Of a DNA stretch of 64,000 bases, positions 30,276 to 38,827 are shown one piece after another. Position 1 is the stretch's first letter, and each line of letters starts with the position of its first letter. Below the pieces are notes generated by a model. That model was not told where the DNA came from. It ran no database searches and worked only from the letters and a program-made list of their open reading frames with translations. Position numbers and translations under genes: made by a program. The stretch comes from Geomonas sp. Red32 (GTDB lineage: Bacteria; Desulfobacterota; Desulfuromonadia; Geobacterales; Geobacteraceae): assembly GCF_023652955.1 (NCBI RefSeq), contig NZ_JAKLOY010000001.1, positions 620,001 through 684,000 of the forward strand, in the 5' to 3' direction.

Positions 30276-32624
30276 ATGCTCCAGAAACCAGCCAGAGTCG
30301 CCATTGCCGCAGCCTTGATCTGCTCAATCACCGCCTGTTCCACCAGCACGAGGCTCTCCAGCGAGCGGGTGGCCGGGGACGAGCTCTCCCGTAAAGTGAT
30401 CGGGAAGACGGTGACCGACAAGCGGTACCACCTGAAGGAGATCGACCGCTACAGCGCAGGCACCGAGGTCACCACCTGCACCGTCAACACGGTTCAGGCG
30501 GAATATGCCGCCATCGAAAGGACCGAGTACCAGGTCAAAGGCCCCACCAGCGGACAAGTGGTGAAGACGACCTTCATCTACTATCCGATGGTCACCCTGG
30601 CGAGCATGGGGATCTATCCCCTCTTCGACATCTTGTCCGGGTTCAAGCTCACCAGGGAGGTCATGGAGAAGGAGTGGGGCACCCGCAAGGAGGTCCGGAG
30701 GGAAAAGGGGGAAGGGACCATCACCCGGGAATTCCCCGACCAGGGGAGCAAGACCTGCAGCACCGGTCCGGCCACCACGGAGAAGGTGAAGGTGGCCTTC
30801 AACGGTGAGAGCATCGAGCTGACCCCGTCGAGCGACGGCGTGGTGAAGCTCCCCGCCGACTTGGTCGGGAGCCTGGAGCGCCGGGAGAAAATGACCCATC
30901 TCGCCTGGGACCTCGAAGGGAGCAAACTGAGGACCACCTCCGACTACACGCCTCCCAAGCCCAAGCCGGTTACCGTCAACAGCGTCTTCGGAGAGCTGAG
31001 CAAAGAAAACAAGCTGAACCTGCAACTCACCGACCGCAGCGGTTTCTTCCACAACGAGAACAAGCTGCTGGACAAGCTTCGCAACGAACTCCCCAAATAC
31101 TACCGGCTCGAAAAGGTCGCCAACCTCCCCCCGGGCCGCGAGGGGAACCGGGTCGCCCAAGATGACCACTCTGCGAACCGCCTCGACCGGGAGAATGCCG
31201 CGGCCCAGAGGGAAAATGCCCCTAACGCCTTGGCCGCCGAGGAAAACCATTCAGCCAACAGGCTGGACCGCGAGAACGTTGCTGCCCAGAGGGAAAACGC
31301 CGCCAACGCTTTGGCCGCCGAGGAGAACCGTTCGGCCAACAAGCTCGACCGGGAGAATGCCGCGGCCCAGAGGGAAAACGCCGCCAACGCTTTGGCTGCC
31401 GAGGAAAACCATTCCGCCAACAGGCTCGACCGCGAGAACGTTGCTGCCCAGAGGGATAACGCCGCCAACACCTTGGCCGCCGAAGAGAACCACTCCGCCA
31501 ACAGGCTCGACCGCGAGGACGCCACCGCCCAGAGGGGAAGCGACGCCAACGAGGTTTCGGCGCAGGAGAGCGCGATGAACCGGCTGGCTGAGCAAAAAGA
31601 GGCCTCACTGGCGGCGGAACAGTCCGGCTACCGGCTGGTCCCGATCCAGAAGACCATCTTCTTCAAGTCCGGCGACTTCACCGGCAACGTGGAGCTGCCG
31701 GTCATCGACCCCAGCGGCGATAAGCCGGTCGAGCTGAAATCCAACATCCTCTCCCGCAAGGTGAAATCACTCCTCCCGGCCTACGAGAACGAGGACCGGA
31801 ATCTGCGGGTCTCGTTGAACGACGGCAAGATGAGCATCACCAACAAGAGCGACCGTACCCTCCAGTTGAAGCAGATGTCGCTCTACTACAACGGCAAGTT
31901 CGTGGACAACATCCTCGACCACCAGATGGAGCTCGCCCCCGGCGAGACCGTCAAGGACATCTCCCTCACCGGCGTCATGGACAGGGAGCTCGGCCTGATG
32001 GCGAAGTACAACAACCTGACCGCGGAGCAGGCCCAGCGGATGAAGATCAACTTCGGCCTCGGTGCCTCCTACCTCGATCCGGAGAGCGGGAAGCCGGCCC
32101 TGATGAACAGGGTGAACAGCTACGACGTCTTCGAGATGGTGAACAACATGCCGGAGACCGCCCGTCTCGAGGAGCACATGCTTTCCATCATCGACGAGAA
32201 AGCGATGCCCTCCTCGGAGGTGCGCGAGATGCTCGCCAGCGCGCTACAGCCGAGCGAGGCGGTCGACCCGACCGAGCTGCAGTTCGACATGAAGGTGGAA
32301 TTCGACACCGGCAAGGCCAACATCAGGCCGGAATTCATGGACAACCTGAACAAGATCGGCATCGCCATGCAGAAATTCCCCAAGCTGCACGGGGTGATCG
32401 AAGGGCATACCGACAGCGTGGGTAGCGAGCAGACAAACCAGCGGCTCTCCGAACGGCGCGCCCTCTCCGTGAAGCAGTACCTGGTCGAGAAATTTGGCGT
32501 GGAACCGGCGCGGATCCAGACCGAAGGATTCGGCTCCTCCCGCCCGGTGGCCGACAACAAGACCGCCCTCGGCCGGGCCCAGAACCGCCGTATCCAGGGC
32601 CGGATCACCGAAGCCGGCGTCTAA
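30276..32624 (+). CDS. Repeat-containing OmpA-family lipoprotein
   Basis: A 782-residue protein with a lipoprotein signal (AALICSITAC, Cys21). A beta-rich region (about 30-270) follows, then five tandem 27-residue repeats (296-430; consensus core SANRLDRENVAAQRENAA) that are strongly helical. A second globular region comes next. The C-terminal OmpA domain (about 668-780; VEFDTGKANIRPE, GHTDSVG, NQRLSERRALSVKQYL, GRAQNRRI) should bind peptidoglycan. It is longer than ordinary OmpA-like lipoproteins. ATG 30276 follows GGGAGGGACGACCGT, 49 bases after the caspase gene. A strong terminator at 32630 closes the operon. Confidence 0.88.
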   Translation: MLQKPARVAIAAALICSITACSTSTRLSSERVAGDELSRKVIGKTVTDKRYHLKEIDRYSAGTEVTTCTVNTVQAEYAAIERTEYQVKGPTSGQVVKTTFIYYPMVTLASMGIYPLFDILSGFKLTREVMEKEWGTRKEVRREKGEGTITREFPDQGSKTCSTGPATTEKVKVAFNGESIELTPSSDGVVKLPADLVGSLERREKMTHLAWDLEGSKLRTTSDYTPPKPKPVTVNSVFGELSKENKLNLQLTDRSGFFHNENKLLDKLRNELPKYYRLEKVANLPPGREGNRVAQDDHSANRLDRENAAAQRENAPNALAAEENHSANRLDRENVAAQRENAANALAAEENRSANKLDRENAAAQRENAANALAAEENHSANRLDRENVAAQRDNAANTLAAEENHSANRLDREDATAQRGSDANEVSAQESAMNRLAEQKEASLAAEQSGYRLVPIQKTIFFKSGDFTGNVELPVIDPSGDKPVELKSNILSRKVKSLLPAYENEDRNLRVSLNDGKMSITNKSDRTLQLKQMSLYYNGKFVDNILDHQMELAPGETVKDISLTGVMDRELGLMAKYNNLTAEQAQRMKINFGLGASYLDPESGKPALMNRVNSYDVFEMVNNMPETARLEEHMLSIIDEKAMPSSEVREMLASALQPSEAVDPTELQFDMKVEFDTGKANIRPEFMDNLNKIGIAMQKFPKLHGVIEGHTDSVGSEQTNQRLSERRALSVKQYLVEKFGVEPARIQTEGFGSSRPVADNKTALGRAQNRRIQGRITEAGV
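31161..31565 (+). repeat. Five in-frame 81-bp repeats inside the OmpA-like gene
   Basis: Each 81-base unit encodes 27 residues with a pattern like ENHSANRLDREN(V/A)AAQRENAANALAAE. Copies two to four are nearly identical; the first and last are more diverged. The last copy degenerates (REDATAQRGSDANEVSAQ). Copy number could vary between strains by recombination. Confidence 0.9.
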
Positions 32625-32629
32625 AAAAG

Positions 32630-32661
32630 GAAGGGCCTTCGGCCGCCGCCGAAGGCCCTTC
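32630..32661 (+). terminator. Strong terminator closing the caspase/OmpA operon
   Basis: GAAGGGCCTTCGGC (32630-32643) pairs perfectly with GCCGAAGGCCCTTC (32648-32661) around the loop CGCC, giving a 14-bp stem. The 3' flank is pyrimidine-rich (TCTTCCCGCTC) instead of a pure T-tract. Confidence 0.8.
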
Positions 32662-32758
32662 TCTTCCCGCTCTCTTCCCGCTCTCTTCCCGCTCTCTTCC
32701 CGCTCTCTTCCCGCTCTCTTCCCGCTCTCTTCCCGCTCTCTTCTGCTCTCTTCTGCTC
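32662..32758. repeat. 11-bp pyrimidine tandem repeat
   Basis: Seven exact copies of TCTTCCCGCTC run from 32662 to 32738, followed by two 10-base variants TCTTCTGCTC. The array lies directly after the terminator stem and ends just before the convergent gene at 32786. It is a homopyrimidine tract broken only by the G in each unit. It could vary in copy number by slippage. Confidence 0.9.
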
Positions 32759-32785
32759 TCTTTCTCTCTCCTGCTATATCCCTTG

Positions 32786-33553
32786 CTATCTCCTGCTACT
32801 CCCAGCCGATCCGGAGGTCCCCGCCAGCCCTGATTTCGCTGCCGCCGGGGTGGTCACTGCCGGTCCCGGTTTTCCTGTAGCCGCCGTTGCCCCTGCCTTG
32901 GTTCCCTTTTCCGGCGAATCGCTCAACCACTTCATCATGATGCTGGCGGGAGCCGACTGCTTGGTGCGGAACTCGCTCTTCACCAGCCCCATCACCGCGG
33001 TGACGCGGTCCTCGAACTGCGCCCATTTCTGCTTGATCTCCCCATCCCGCTGGACATTCTCTGCGTCCTCGCGGCGGCGCGCGTATCCCAATCCTTCTAA
33101 ACCTTCAAGAGCGGCGTCCTTCTCCTTCAAGAAGCCCTCCACCTGGTGGCAGAAATCCTCGGCGAGGTGAAGGCTCTGCTTGTGGTAGGTATCGGAAAAG
33201 GTGCTGCAGCTGTCCCGCAACTGGGCCATTTTATGCTGCCCCACCATCACGTCCCCCTTCACGAGGTTCGGGGTCAGCTCCCGGCCGAACCGCAACATGT
33301 CGATCAGGCTCGCGTACAGACGCGCCAGCGCATCGGATCGGTTCTCCTGGTTGACGATCTGCTCGCACAGGCGCTCCCGGAAAAGCTGCAAGGCGATATC
33401 CGACTCCCGGTTGATCCGCTCGCGAAACTGGTGGTAGCTGTGTTCGGTAAATTGTCTAATGAAAAAGTTGACCGACCAATAGCAAAGGCCGATGAGGAGG
33501 ATGCATCCCACCAGCCCTCCCACCAGGTAAAAGCCGATTGTCGCAGAGGTCAT
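32786..33553 (-). CDS. Membrane-anchored coiled-coil protein, unknown
   Basis: A 255-residue protein with one N-terminal membrane helix (IGFYLVGGLVGCILLIGLCYW). A largely helical cytoplasmic or periplasmic region of about 180 residues follows, with alternating charged residues and several Cys. The tail is a low-complexity Ala/Gly/Thr/Pro segment. ATG 33553 has AAGGGAG 8 bases upstream. It is divergent from the chemotaxis receptor at 33766, sharing about 210 bases of promoter region. A functional link to that receptor is possible, but nothing in the sequence shows it. I do not recognise the family. Confidence 0.7.
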   Translation of the reverse strand: MTSATIGFYLVGGLVGCILLIGLCYWSVNFFIRQFTEHSYHQFRERINRESDIALQLFRERLCEQIVNQENRSDALARLYASLIDMLRFGRELTPNLVKGDVMVGQHKMAQLRDSCSTFSDTYHKQSLHLAEDFCHQVEGFLKEKDAALEGLEGLGYARRREDAENVQRDGEIKQKWAQFEDRVTAVMGLVKSEFRTKQSAPASIMMKWLSDSPEKGTKAGATAATGKPGPAVTTPAAAKSGLAGTSGSAGSSRR

Positions 33554-33765
33554 ATTGGTACTCCCTTTGGCCCGTCATCGCTTCCCGCGGGCTGGAGATA
33601 TGGGGCGCCCACCAAAAAGCGGGTGCCCCTTTACTTCTGTCGGCAGATCCGGCGATTTGGTGAGTATTTTTTTGTAATATCCCTGAGCCGGTTGCGGCTT
33701 ACCCCATTGACGGAAGATGGCGATTATGAGAGTATTCAGATTTCAAAATTAATCGAGGGCGCCTC

Positions 33766-35469
33766 ATGTTTCTACGCAAATACCTGTCGACCCTGCGCGG
33801 CACCTACCTGTTCATGGTCTGTTTCGGCCTGATGATGGGAGTGATCTTCCCGTTTTACTCCTGGCTCTTCTTCGGCGCCCGCGCCTTCGCCCCGCTGTAC
33901 GCCTGCGGATGCGTAGCGGCAGGGCTGATCGTCGGGACGTTTTGTTACCGGGTTATCCGCGAGGCGCTCAAGATGTACGTCGAGCGCCAGCTCTCGGTGC
34001 TGCAAGCCATCACCGGGGAGGGAATCAACCTCACCGCCGGAGGGGGCGACGAGCTCCAGCAGTTGATGGAGTGCAACGAGGCCCTCATGAACAAGGTGCT
34101 GGTCATGGTGGACAACGTCTCCCGCCTGACCGCCGACATCAGCCAGCGCCACGGGAGGCTGACCGGCGAGTTCGCCGCCATGGTCAGCAGCAACGAGGGG
34201 CAGGCCAAGCGCGGCAAGCAATCGCTTGAAGCGGTCGGCCAGATGAACGACTTCTTCTCGGAAGTGATCCGCGAGATCGAGGATATCGCCGCCCGCACCG
34301 CCCAGCGCGCCTCGATCTCGACCGAAATGAGCTCCGCCACCGACGAGATCGACCGCAACGTCCAGGAATACTCCACCCTCCTCCTCGACACCTCCAACGC
34401 CATCGACCGCATGGCGCGGAGCATCCGCGAAACGACCGCCAACGCCCGCGACCTTAACGACTCCACCGAGCAGACTTACCACTCCATCATCACCATCTCC
34501 AATTCCCTGGTCGAGGTGCGCGATCGAACCCAGCGGACCTCTGCCTCGTCCGAAAAGGTCATGCGCGAGGCCGAACAGGGGATGGGCTCCATGACCGCCA
34601 CCATCGCCACCATGAGAGAGATCGAGGGGAAAAGCGACCAGCTGGTCGACGCCATCACCCGCCTTTCCCAGCACACCTCGCGGGTCGGCGCCTTCCTCGA
34701 CGTCATCAAGGAGGTGGTGGCCCAGACCGCCCTCCTCTCCCTCAACGCCTCGATCATCGCCGCCCAGGCCGGGGAGCAGGGACGCGCCTTCGCCGTGGTC
34801 GCCGAGGAGGTACGGGGGCTCGCGAAGAGGACCGCCTCCTCCACCGAGGAGATCGAGGATCTGGTGAGGAACATCCAGGAAGAAACGGTGGCTGCGGAAG
34901 AAGCCGCCCGCCAGGGGAAGGAGAAGGTCTCCCAGGGGGTCAGGGTCTCGGAGAGCGCCAGCGCCGCCCTGGAGCGGATCAAGGAGAGCGCCGACGAAGC
35001 GTCCAGCATGGTGCAGGAGATCGCCCGGGCCACCGAACAGCAGGCGTCGGGAAGCCGGGTCATTACCGAAGAGGCCGAGAAGAACCTGGAGCGGATGAAG
35101 CGGGTGACGGCCGCGGTGACCGGGGAAGAGAACGAAGCGCGGATGATCGTGAAGAGCCTCGAGCAGATGCGCGGATCGGCCAAGCGGATTGCGAACTCCA
35201 CCGAGGAGCAGGCGCGCGGAAACCGCCTCTACATGAAGAGCGTCCAGGACGACAACGACAAGGTCAGGATGCTGAACGGCACCTGCGTAGAACAGATCAC
35301 CAGGGGAGACCGGCTCCGTAACGACATCAACGAGGTAGGCCGCCTGATGGAGGTGAACGCCCAGGAAGCTCGGCGCATCATGGGCGAGATTGAGCAGATC
35401 AACCGCACCCTGGGTGCCATCCAGGGCGAGATGGCCGTCTTCCGCCCCACCCTCCCGTCTCCGGAATAG
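33766..35469 (+). CDS. Methyl-accepting chemotaxis-type protein without periplasmic domain
   Basis: The 567-residue protein has two closely spaced membrane helices (about 12-35 and 41-62) with a loop of only a few residues, so it has no periplasmic ligand domain. A long helical region and a signalling domain follow, with a variant tip (TALLSLNASIIAAQAGEQGRAFAVVAEEVRGLA) in place of the usual [17 protein letters not shown]. It may sense the membrane state or internal conditions, or serve a non-flagellar Che-like pathway such as those Geobacter uses for matrix production. ATG 33766 has a weak GAGGGCG site. Confidence 0.88.
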   Translation: MFLRKYLSTLRGTYLFMVCFGLMMGVIFPFYSWLFFGARAFAPLYACGCVAAGLIVGTFCYRVIREALKMYVERQLSVLQAITGEGINLTAGGGDELQQLMECNEALMNKVLVMVDNVSRLTADISQRHGRLTGEFAAMVSSNEGQAKRGKQSLEAVGQMNDFFSEVIREIEDIAARTAQRASISTEMSSATDEIDRNVQEYSTLLLDTSNAIDRMARSIRETTANARDLNDSTEQTYHSIITISNSLVEVRDRTQRTSASSEKVMREAEQGMGSMTATIATMREIEGKSDQLVDAITRLSQHTSRVGAFLDVIKEVVAQTALLSLNASIIAAQAGEQGRAFAVVAEEVRGLAKRTASSTEEIEDLVRNIQEETVAAEEAARQGKEKVSQGVRVSESASAALERIKESADEASSMVQEIARATEQQASGSRVITEEAEKNLERMKRVTAAVTGEENEARMIVKSLEQMRGSAKRIANSTEEQARGNRLYMKSVQDDNDKVRMLNGTCVEQITRGDRLRNDINEVGRLMEVNAQEARRIMGEIEQINRTLGAIQGEMAVFRPTLPSPE

Positions 35470-35566
35470 CCACCGGAATAGCCTCCGCCGACTAGCCACC
35501 ACCCCAGAATAGCCGCCTCCCCGGAACAGGTCGTAGCGGGATACCGGGGACAGTTGCCGGAACCGG

Positions 35567-35657
35567 GTCCCCCCCTTTGAAAAAGGGGGGACAGGGGGGA
35601 TTTGTGGCGCTGGTAACAGGAAAAATCCCCCTAAATCCCCCTTTTTCAAAGGGGGAC
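35567..35657. repeat. Dispersed 91-bp inverted-repeat element, copy 1
   Basis: The element begins GTCCCCCCCTTTGAAAAAGG and ends with TTTTTCAAAGGGGGAC, so its ends are inverted repeats; two further C4-5 blocks lie inside. A second 91-base copy lies at 48301-48391 with matching flanks (CGAAATTTCCC after it). Half copies lie at 45932 and 38737. It looks like a REP/MITE-like family. It occupies most of the 222-base gap between the chemotaxis gene and the cNMP/ferredoxin fusion gene. Confidence 0.9.
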
Positions 35658-35691
35658 TTCGAATCCGAAATTTCCCAAAGAAACCGTTGAG

Positions 35692-38274
35692 CTACAGGAT
35701 AGCGACCAGCCCCGCCGTCGCCGCCGCCATGAGCAGGCGGTGCCGGCGAAGGGAGCCTTCTCCCACCCCGTCCCGACGCTGGAGCCTCCCGAGCACCATC
35801 CACGAAAAGAGCCCCGCCATCACGATGACCGGATAGATGACCAGCCGCAGGGTCCCAAGCTCCGGTGTGAGCGCCGCGGGATCCACCACCCGGTCAAGCC
35901 CCACCGCAGCGAGGAGCAGCGGAACCAGCCGCGCCCCCCCTTCCACGAAAGCCCTGAAGAAGATCATGAACAGCCCCGCGGTCGCCAGCGGAAGATAGCA
36001 AAGCCCGCTGGTAGCGAAGGAGTGCCGCCACCGGGACCGCCCGACTCCCATGGAAGCGGCGACCGCCAGCCCGGTAAATCCGGCAATGACCGCCACTGCG
36101 ATGAGCCAGTCTACTCCGGTCCAGAGGGTGTGAGGAAAGACCTCCGGCTTCCTGCCGGCTAAAAGCGGTGTTCCCTTGGCGGCCAGCACGGCGCCCAGCA
36201 GGACCACGCTGAAGAAGGCGTCGCGCACCCCCCGGCGCGACTTGTGGCAGAGGCTCGCGGCCGGATTGCGGAGATCGAGCTGCATGGAGTGATGGGGGCA
36301 GCTCCTGACACAGTCCAGGCAGAGAACGCAGTGGTCGGAGCTGTCGATCGCCGACGGGTGAAGCCCCATCGGGCACCCCTTCTCTTTCACACAATCGTCC
36401 ACCCGGCAGCGGCTCAGGCATACGTTGCGGTTACTGTGCATCTCCAGCGGCGAGATCCTGGAGATCATGCTGACGATCCTTCCCAGCGGGCAGAGAAACT
36501 TGCACCAGCCGCGGCGCCCTATCACCAGGTCCGCGCTAATGGTGGCGAGGAGTATCCCGCAAAGAAGAAGTCCCGTGGCCGGAGCATAGGAGAACATCCC
36601 GGAGGCCTGTTCTAAGAGCAGGATGAAGACGAGGGCCACCAGGCTGACCGAGGGTCCCCATTTCTTGAGCCAGGGGGCCGGGTCGCGGACCACGCCGCTG
36701 GTGACGCCGAGGGATTCGCCGATGGCCTCCATGGGGCAGAAACTGCACCACCCCCGCGCGAACAGGAAGGCGGTCACCACCAGGCTCGGCCACCCTACGG
36801 TCCACGCTGCCAGGTTGGCCGCGTTGCCGGTCGGGGAACCGCTGAGGGTTGCGATGGCGATGGTGAGGAACAGGGGGACCGTCACCCACCTGAGCAGGCG
36901 CGGGAAGCGCCGGTCCCTGGCGAGCCGCTCGACGGCGGGAAGGGTGAGCAGGTTCAGCCGGCCATCTCCGAAAGGGTGCTCCTGCAGGGAGATGTCCTCC
37001 GGCTGGATGGTGTCGCCGTTGCAGACCACCACCGCCCGGCTCACTACCTGGTACAGCTCGGTGGCGTTGAGCGGCCAGTCGTGATCGACCAGCAGATTGA
37101 GGGCATCCTGCGAGAGGCGGCGCACGTTCTTGTGGTGCTTGGCGTTGAGGGATTTCAAGAGGCTCCGGGCGGTGACCGCAACGTCCTTCTTCCGCTCCCT
37201 GAGCGGGGTGAGTTCCACCGTCTCACCAGCCAGCCACCGGTAGAGGAGCGGGTTGAACTTCCCCGCTTCCACCAGGGGAGAGAGGGGCTTCCCGCTGGTC
37301 GCGATAATGCGGACCACCGCGGTCCTCAGCTTCCGTTCCCCCCGCCGGGTGAATTGCCCGCTCTCCAGGAATTCGACCAGCTCCTCCTGGACCGGACGGG
37401 TGAGGGAGTCCACGTTACGCAGGATCATGTCGCCGCCGGCGGCCAGCTCGATCATCCCCCTCCGGACCCGCCGCGCATAGGCCGAACCTTCGGGCGCGTG
37501 ACCGAAGAGGGCCGCCTCCTGCGCGAGGCCGAGCAGGGTCGGGGTCTCCGTTCCGGAGTCGCTGGCGGCGGCAACCTCCTGGAGCACCGGTGGAGGAGCG
37601 GCGCAGTCGAGGAAAAGGACCGGTCTGTCGTCTTCGCTGTGGAAATGGATGAGGCGGGCGGCGAGGTCCTTCCAGGTACCCGGCTCGCCCAGGATGAGGA
37701 CGTGGCTGCGGCTTTTCGCCAGGAGCTCCAGCCGCTCGTTCAGCTGGCGCACCCAACTGGTGGCGCCGGGAAACTCGCCGAACTCCGGGAGGAGCTGCCA
37801 TCCGATGATGTTGGTGATCACCTCGCGGTGCTCGCTCTCCTCCCGCTGGTGGCGGTGCGCCCAGCTGCCGAGCTGGGTGGCGAGGATCCGGCAGAGGTTG
37901 GCGTAGAGGCGGGGGACGCGATCGAGCAGCTCTTCGAACTCTTGGCGGTCAAGCCTCGCTGCCTGCACGGCGGTGATGGCGCGGACATCGCTCGAGCGGC
38001 GCTGGTCCGTGATGATGGCGCGCTCTCCGATGACGCTCCCCCGGCCGAGCTCGGTGAGGTTGAGGATCTGTCCGGAGCGATCGAGGAGCTCCACCCTGAC
38101 CTTCCCCGAGAGGATGACGTAGAGCTCACATGGCGCCTGGTTTCTCTCCAGGAGAAGCGTTTCCGGGTCAAAGGTGCGAAGTTCGAGGCGCGCGGCGATG
38201 CGATCGAGGTCGTCGCCGTCGAGACCGCCGAAGAGGGTGATGCCGGAAAGGGTGTCGCAGGTGATGGCCGCCAT
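35692..38274 (-). CDS. cNMP-binding / degenerate AAA+ / membrane ferredoxin fusion protein
   Basis: The 860-residue protein starts with a cyclic-nucleotide-binding domain (about 8-130). An AAA+ domain like sigma-54 activators (about 165-405) follows but is degenerate: Walker A reads GEPGTWKD (196-203), Walker B reads GGDMILRNVD (280-289), and the GAFTGA loop is replaced by GSAYAR. The C-terminal 400 residues form a NapH/CcoG-like membrane domain with RGWCSFCP, RGWCKFLCP and two 4Fe-4S clusters (CLSRCRVDDCVKEKGCP and CVLCLDCVRSCP). There is no DNA-binding domain. It probably couples a cyclic-nucleotide or redox signal to membrane electron transfer (inference). Two CGTATACG palindromes lie just upstream. 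Confidence 0.88.
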   Translation of the reverse strand: MAAITCDTLSGITLFGGLDGDDLDRIAARLELRTFDPETLLLERNQAPCELYVILSGKVRVELLDRSGQILNLTELGRGSVIGERAIITDQRRSSDVRAITAVQAARLDRQEFEELLDRVPRLYANLCRILATQLGSWAHRHQREESEHREVITNIIGWQLLPEFGEFPGATSWVRQLNERLELLAKSRSHVLILGEPGTWKDLAARLIHFHSEDDRPVLFLDCAAPPPVLQEVAAASDSGTETPTLLGLAQEAALFGHAPEGSAYARRVRRGMIELAAGGDMILRNVDSLTRPVQEELVEFLESGQFTRRGERKLRTAVVRIIATSGKPLSPLVEAGKFNPLLYRWLAGETVELTPLRERKKDVAVTARSLLKSLNAKHHKNVRRLSQDALNLLVDHDWPLNATELYQVVSRAVVVCNGDTIQPEDISLQEHPFGDGRLNLLTLPAVERLARDRRFPRLLRWVTVPLFLTIAIATLSGSPTGNAANLAAWTVGWPSLVVTAFLFARGWCSFCPMEAIGESLGVTSGVVRDPAPWLKKWGPSVSLVALVFILLLEQASGMFSYAPATGLLLCGILLATISADLVIGRRGWCKFLCPLGRIVSMISRISPLEMHSNRNVCLSRCRVDDCVKEKGCPMGLHPSAIDSSDHCVLCLDCVRSCPHHSMQLDLRNPAASLCHKSRRGVRDAFFSVVLLGAVLAAKGTPLLAGRKPEVFPHTLWTGVDWLIAVAVIAGFTGLAVAASMGVGRSRWRHSFATSGLCYLPLATAGLFMIFFRAFVEGGARLVPLLLAAVGLDRVVDPAALTPELGTLRLVIYPVIVMAGLFSWMVLGRLQRRDGVGEGSLRRHRLLMAAATAGLVAIL

Positions 38275-38827
38275 GGCGCAATCCTAGCCCCAAACCCTAA
38301 CGATATCCAACACGTATACGGCTTAACGCCCTGCCGCGCGTATACGTCGAGGTCAATGGATCCCCCCTCCCTGTAGGCCGCCGGTTTCCGAAAGCCGTAC
38401 CCATTTTCGTGTTCCAGCGAGGGCAAACCGCCCCCCAGGCGCACCGGCGCCGAAGCCATATTATGATGTTATTCCCGCTAGATACCCGCAACCACCCTAT
38501 CCCCCCCTGCTCCTGGCCTCTGCGCCGGCGGGCAGAGGGTTTTTCCTGGAATCTCCTGTGATACCGGAATCTTAAGTAACTTTTCTCTGGTTCCGATAAA
38601 AAATGTCAAAAACGGCAGCCCGTAGCCCGTAGGTCGCGTTGAGGAAACGAAACGCGACATCCCCTCCGAAACCTGGTGGCAAAGATCGTCGCGTCTCGTC
38701 CCTCTTCGACGTTCATCCAAGTACCGCTGGAACCAAGCCCCCCCTTGTCAAAGGGTGGCCAGGGGTGGCATTGGCGGGGCTGCATGCTATCATTTGTAAA
38801 ATTTAATCCAAGCCAAAGGGAGGTCCC
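38275..38827. other. 553-base intergenic region with operators, hairpin and REP remnant
   Basis: The divergent region between the cNMP/ferredoxin gene and the small membrane protein gene holds three things. They are the paired CGTATACG palindromes (38313-38346), a hairpin GTCGCGTT/AACGCGAC (38633-38640 with 38651-38658), and a degenerate half copy of the 91-bp element (38737-38772). An open frame on the minus strand at 38478-38720 lacks a start signal and is made partly of these repeats. No gene is supported. Confidence 0.6.
38313..38346 (-). promoter_or_regulatory. Paired CGTATACG palindromes, candidate operator
   Basis: CGTATACG occurs at 38313-38320 and 38339-38346, with centres 26 bases apart; with flanks they form the inverted pair ACGTATACG...CGTATACGT. 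They lie 39-72 bases upstream of the cNMP/ferredoxin fusion gene start, where a promoter or operator would be expected. The binding factor is unknown. Confidence 0.5.

Noticed and set aside
35567-35657. Insertion sequence or rho-independent terminator
   Set aside because: There is no transposase gene, and identical 91-bp copies at unrelated places argue against a simple terminator; treated as a dispersed repeat.
38478-38720. 80-codon minus-strand frame between 38.2 and 38.8 kb
   Set aside because: It spans a hairpin repeat and has no start signal; its residues reflect intergenic repeat sequence.
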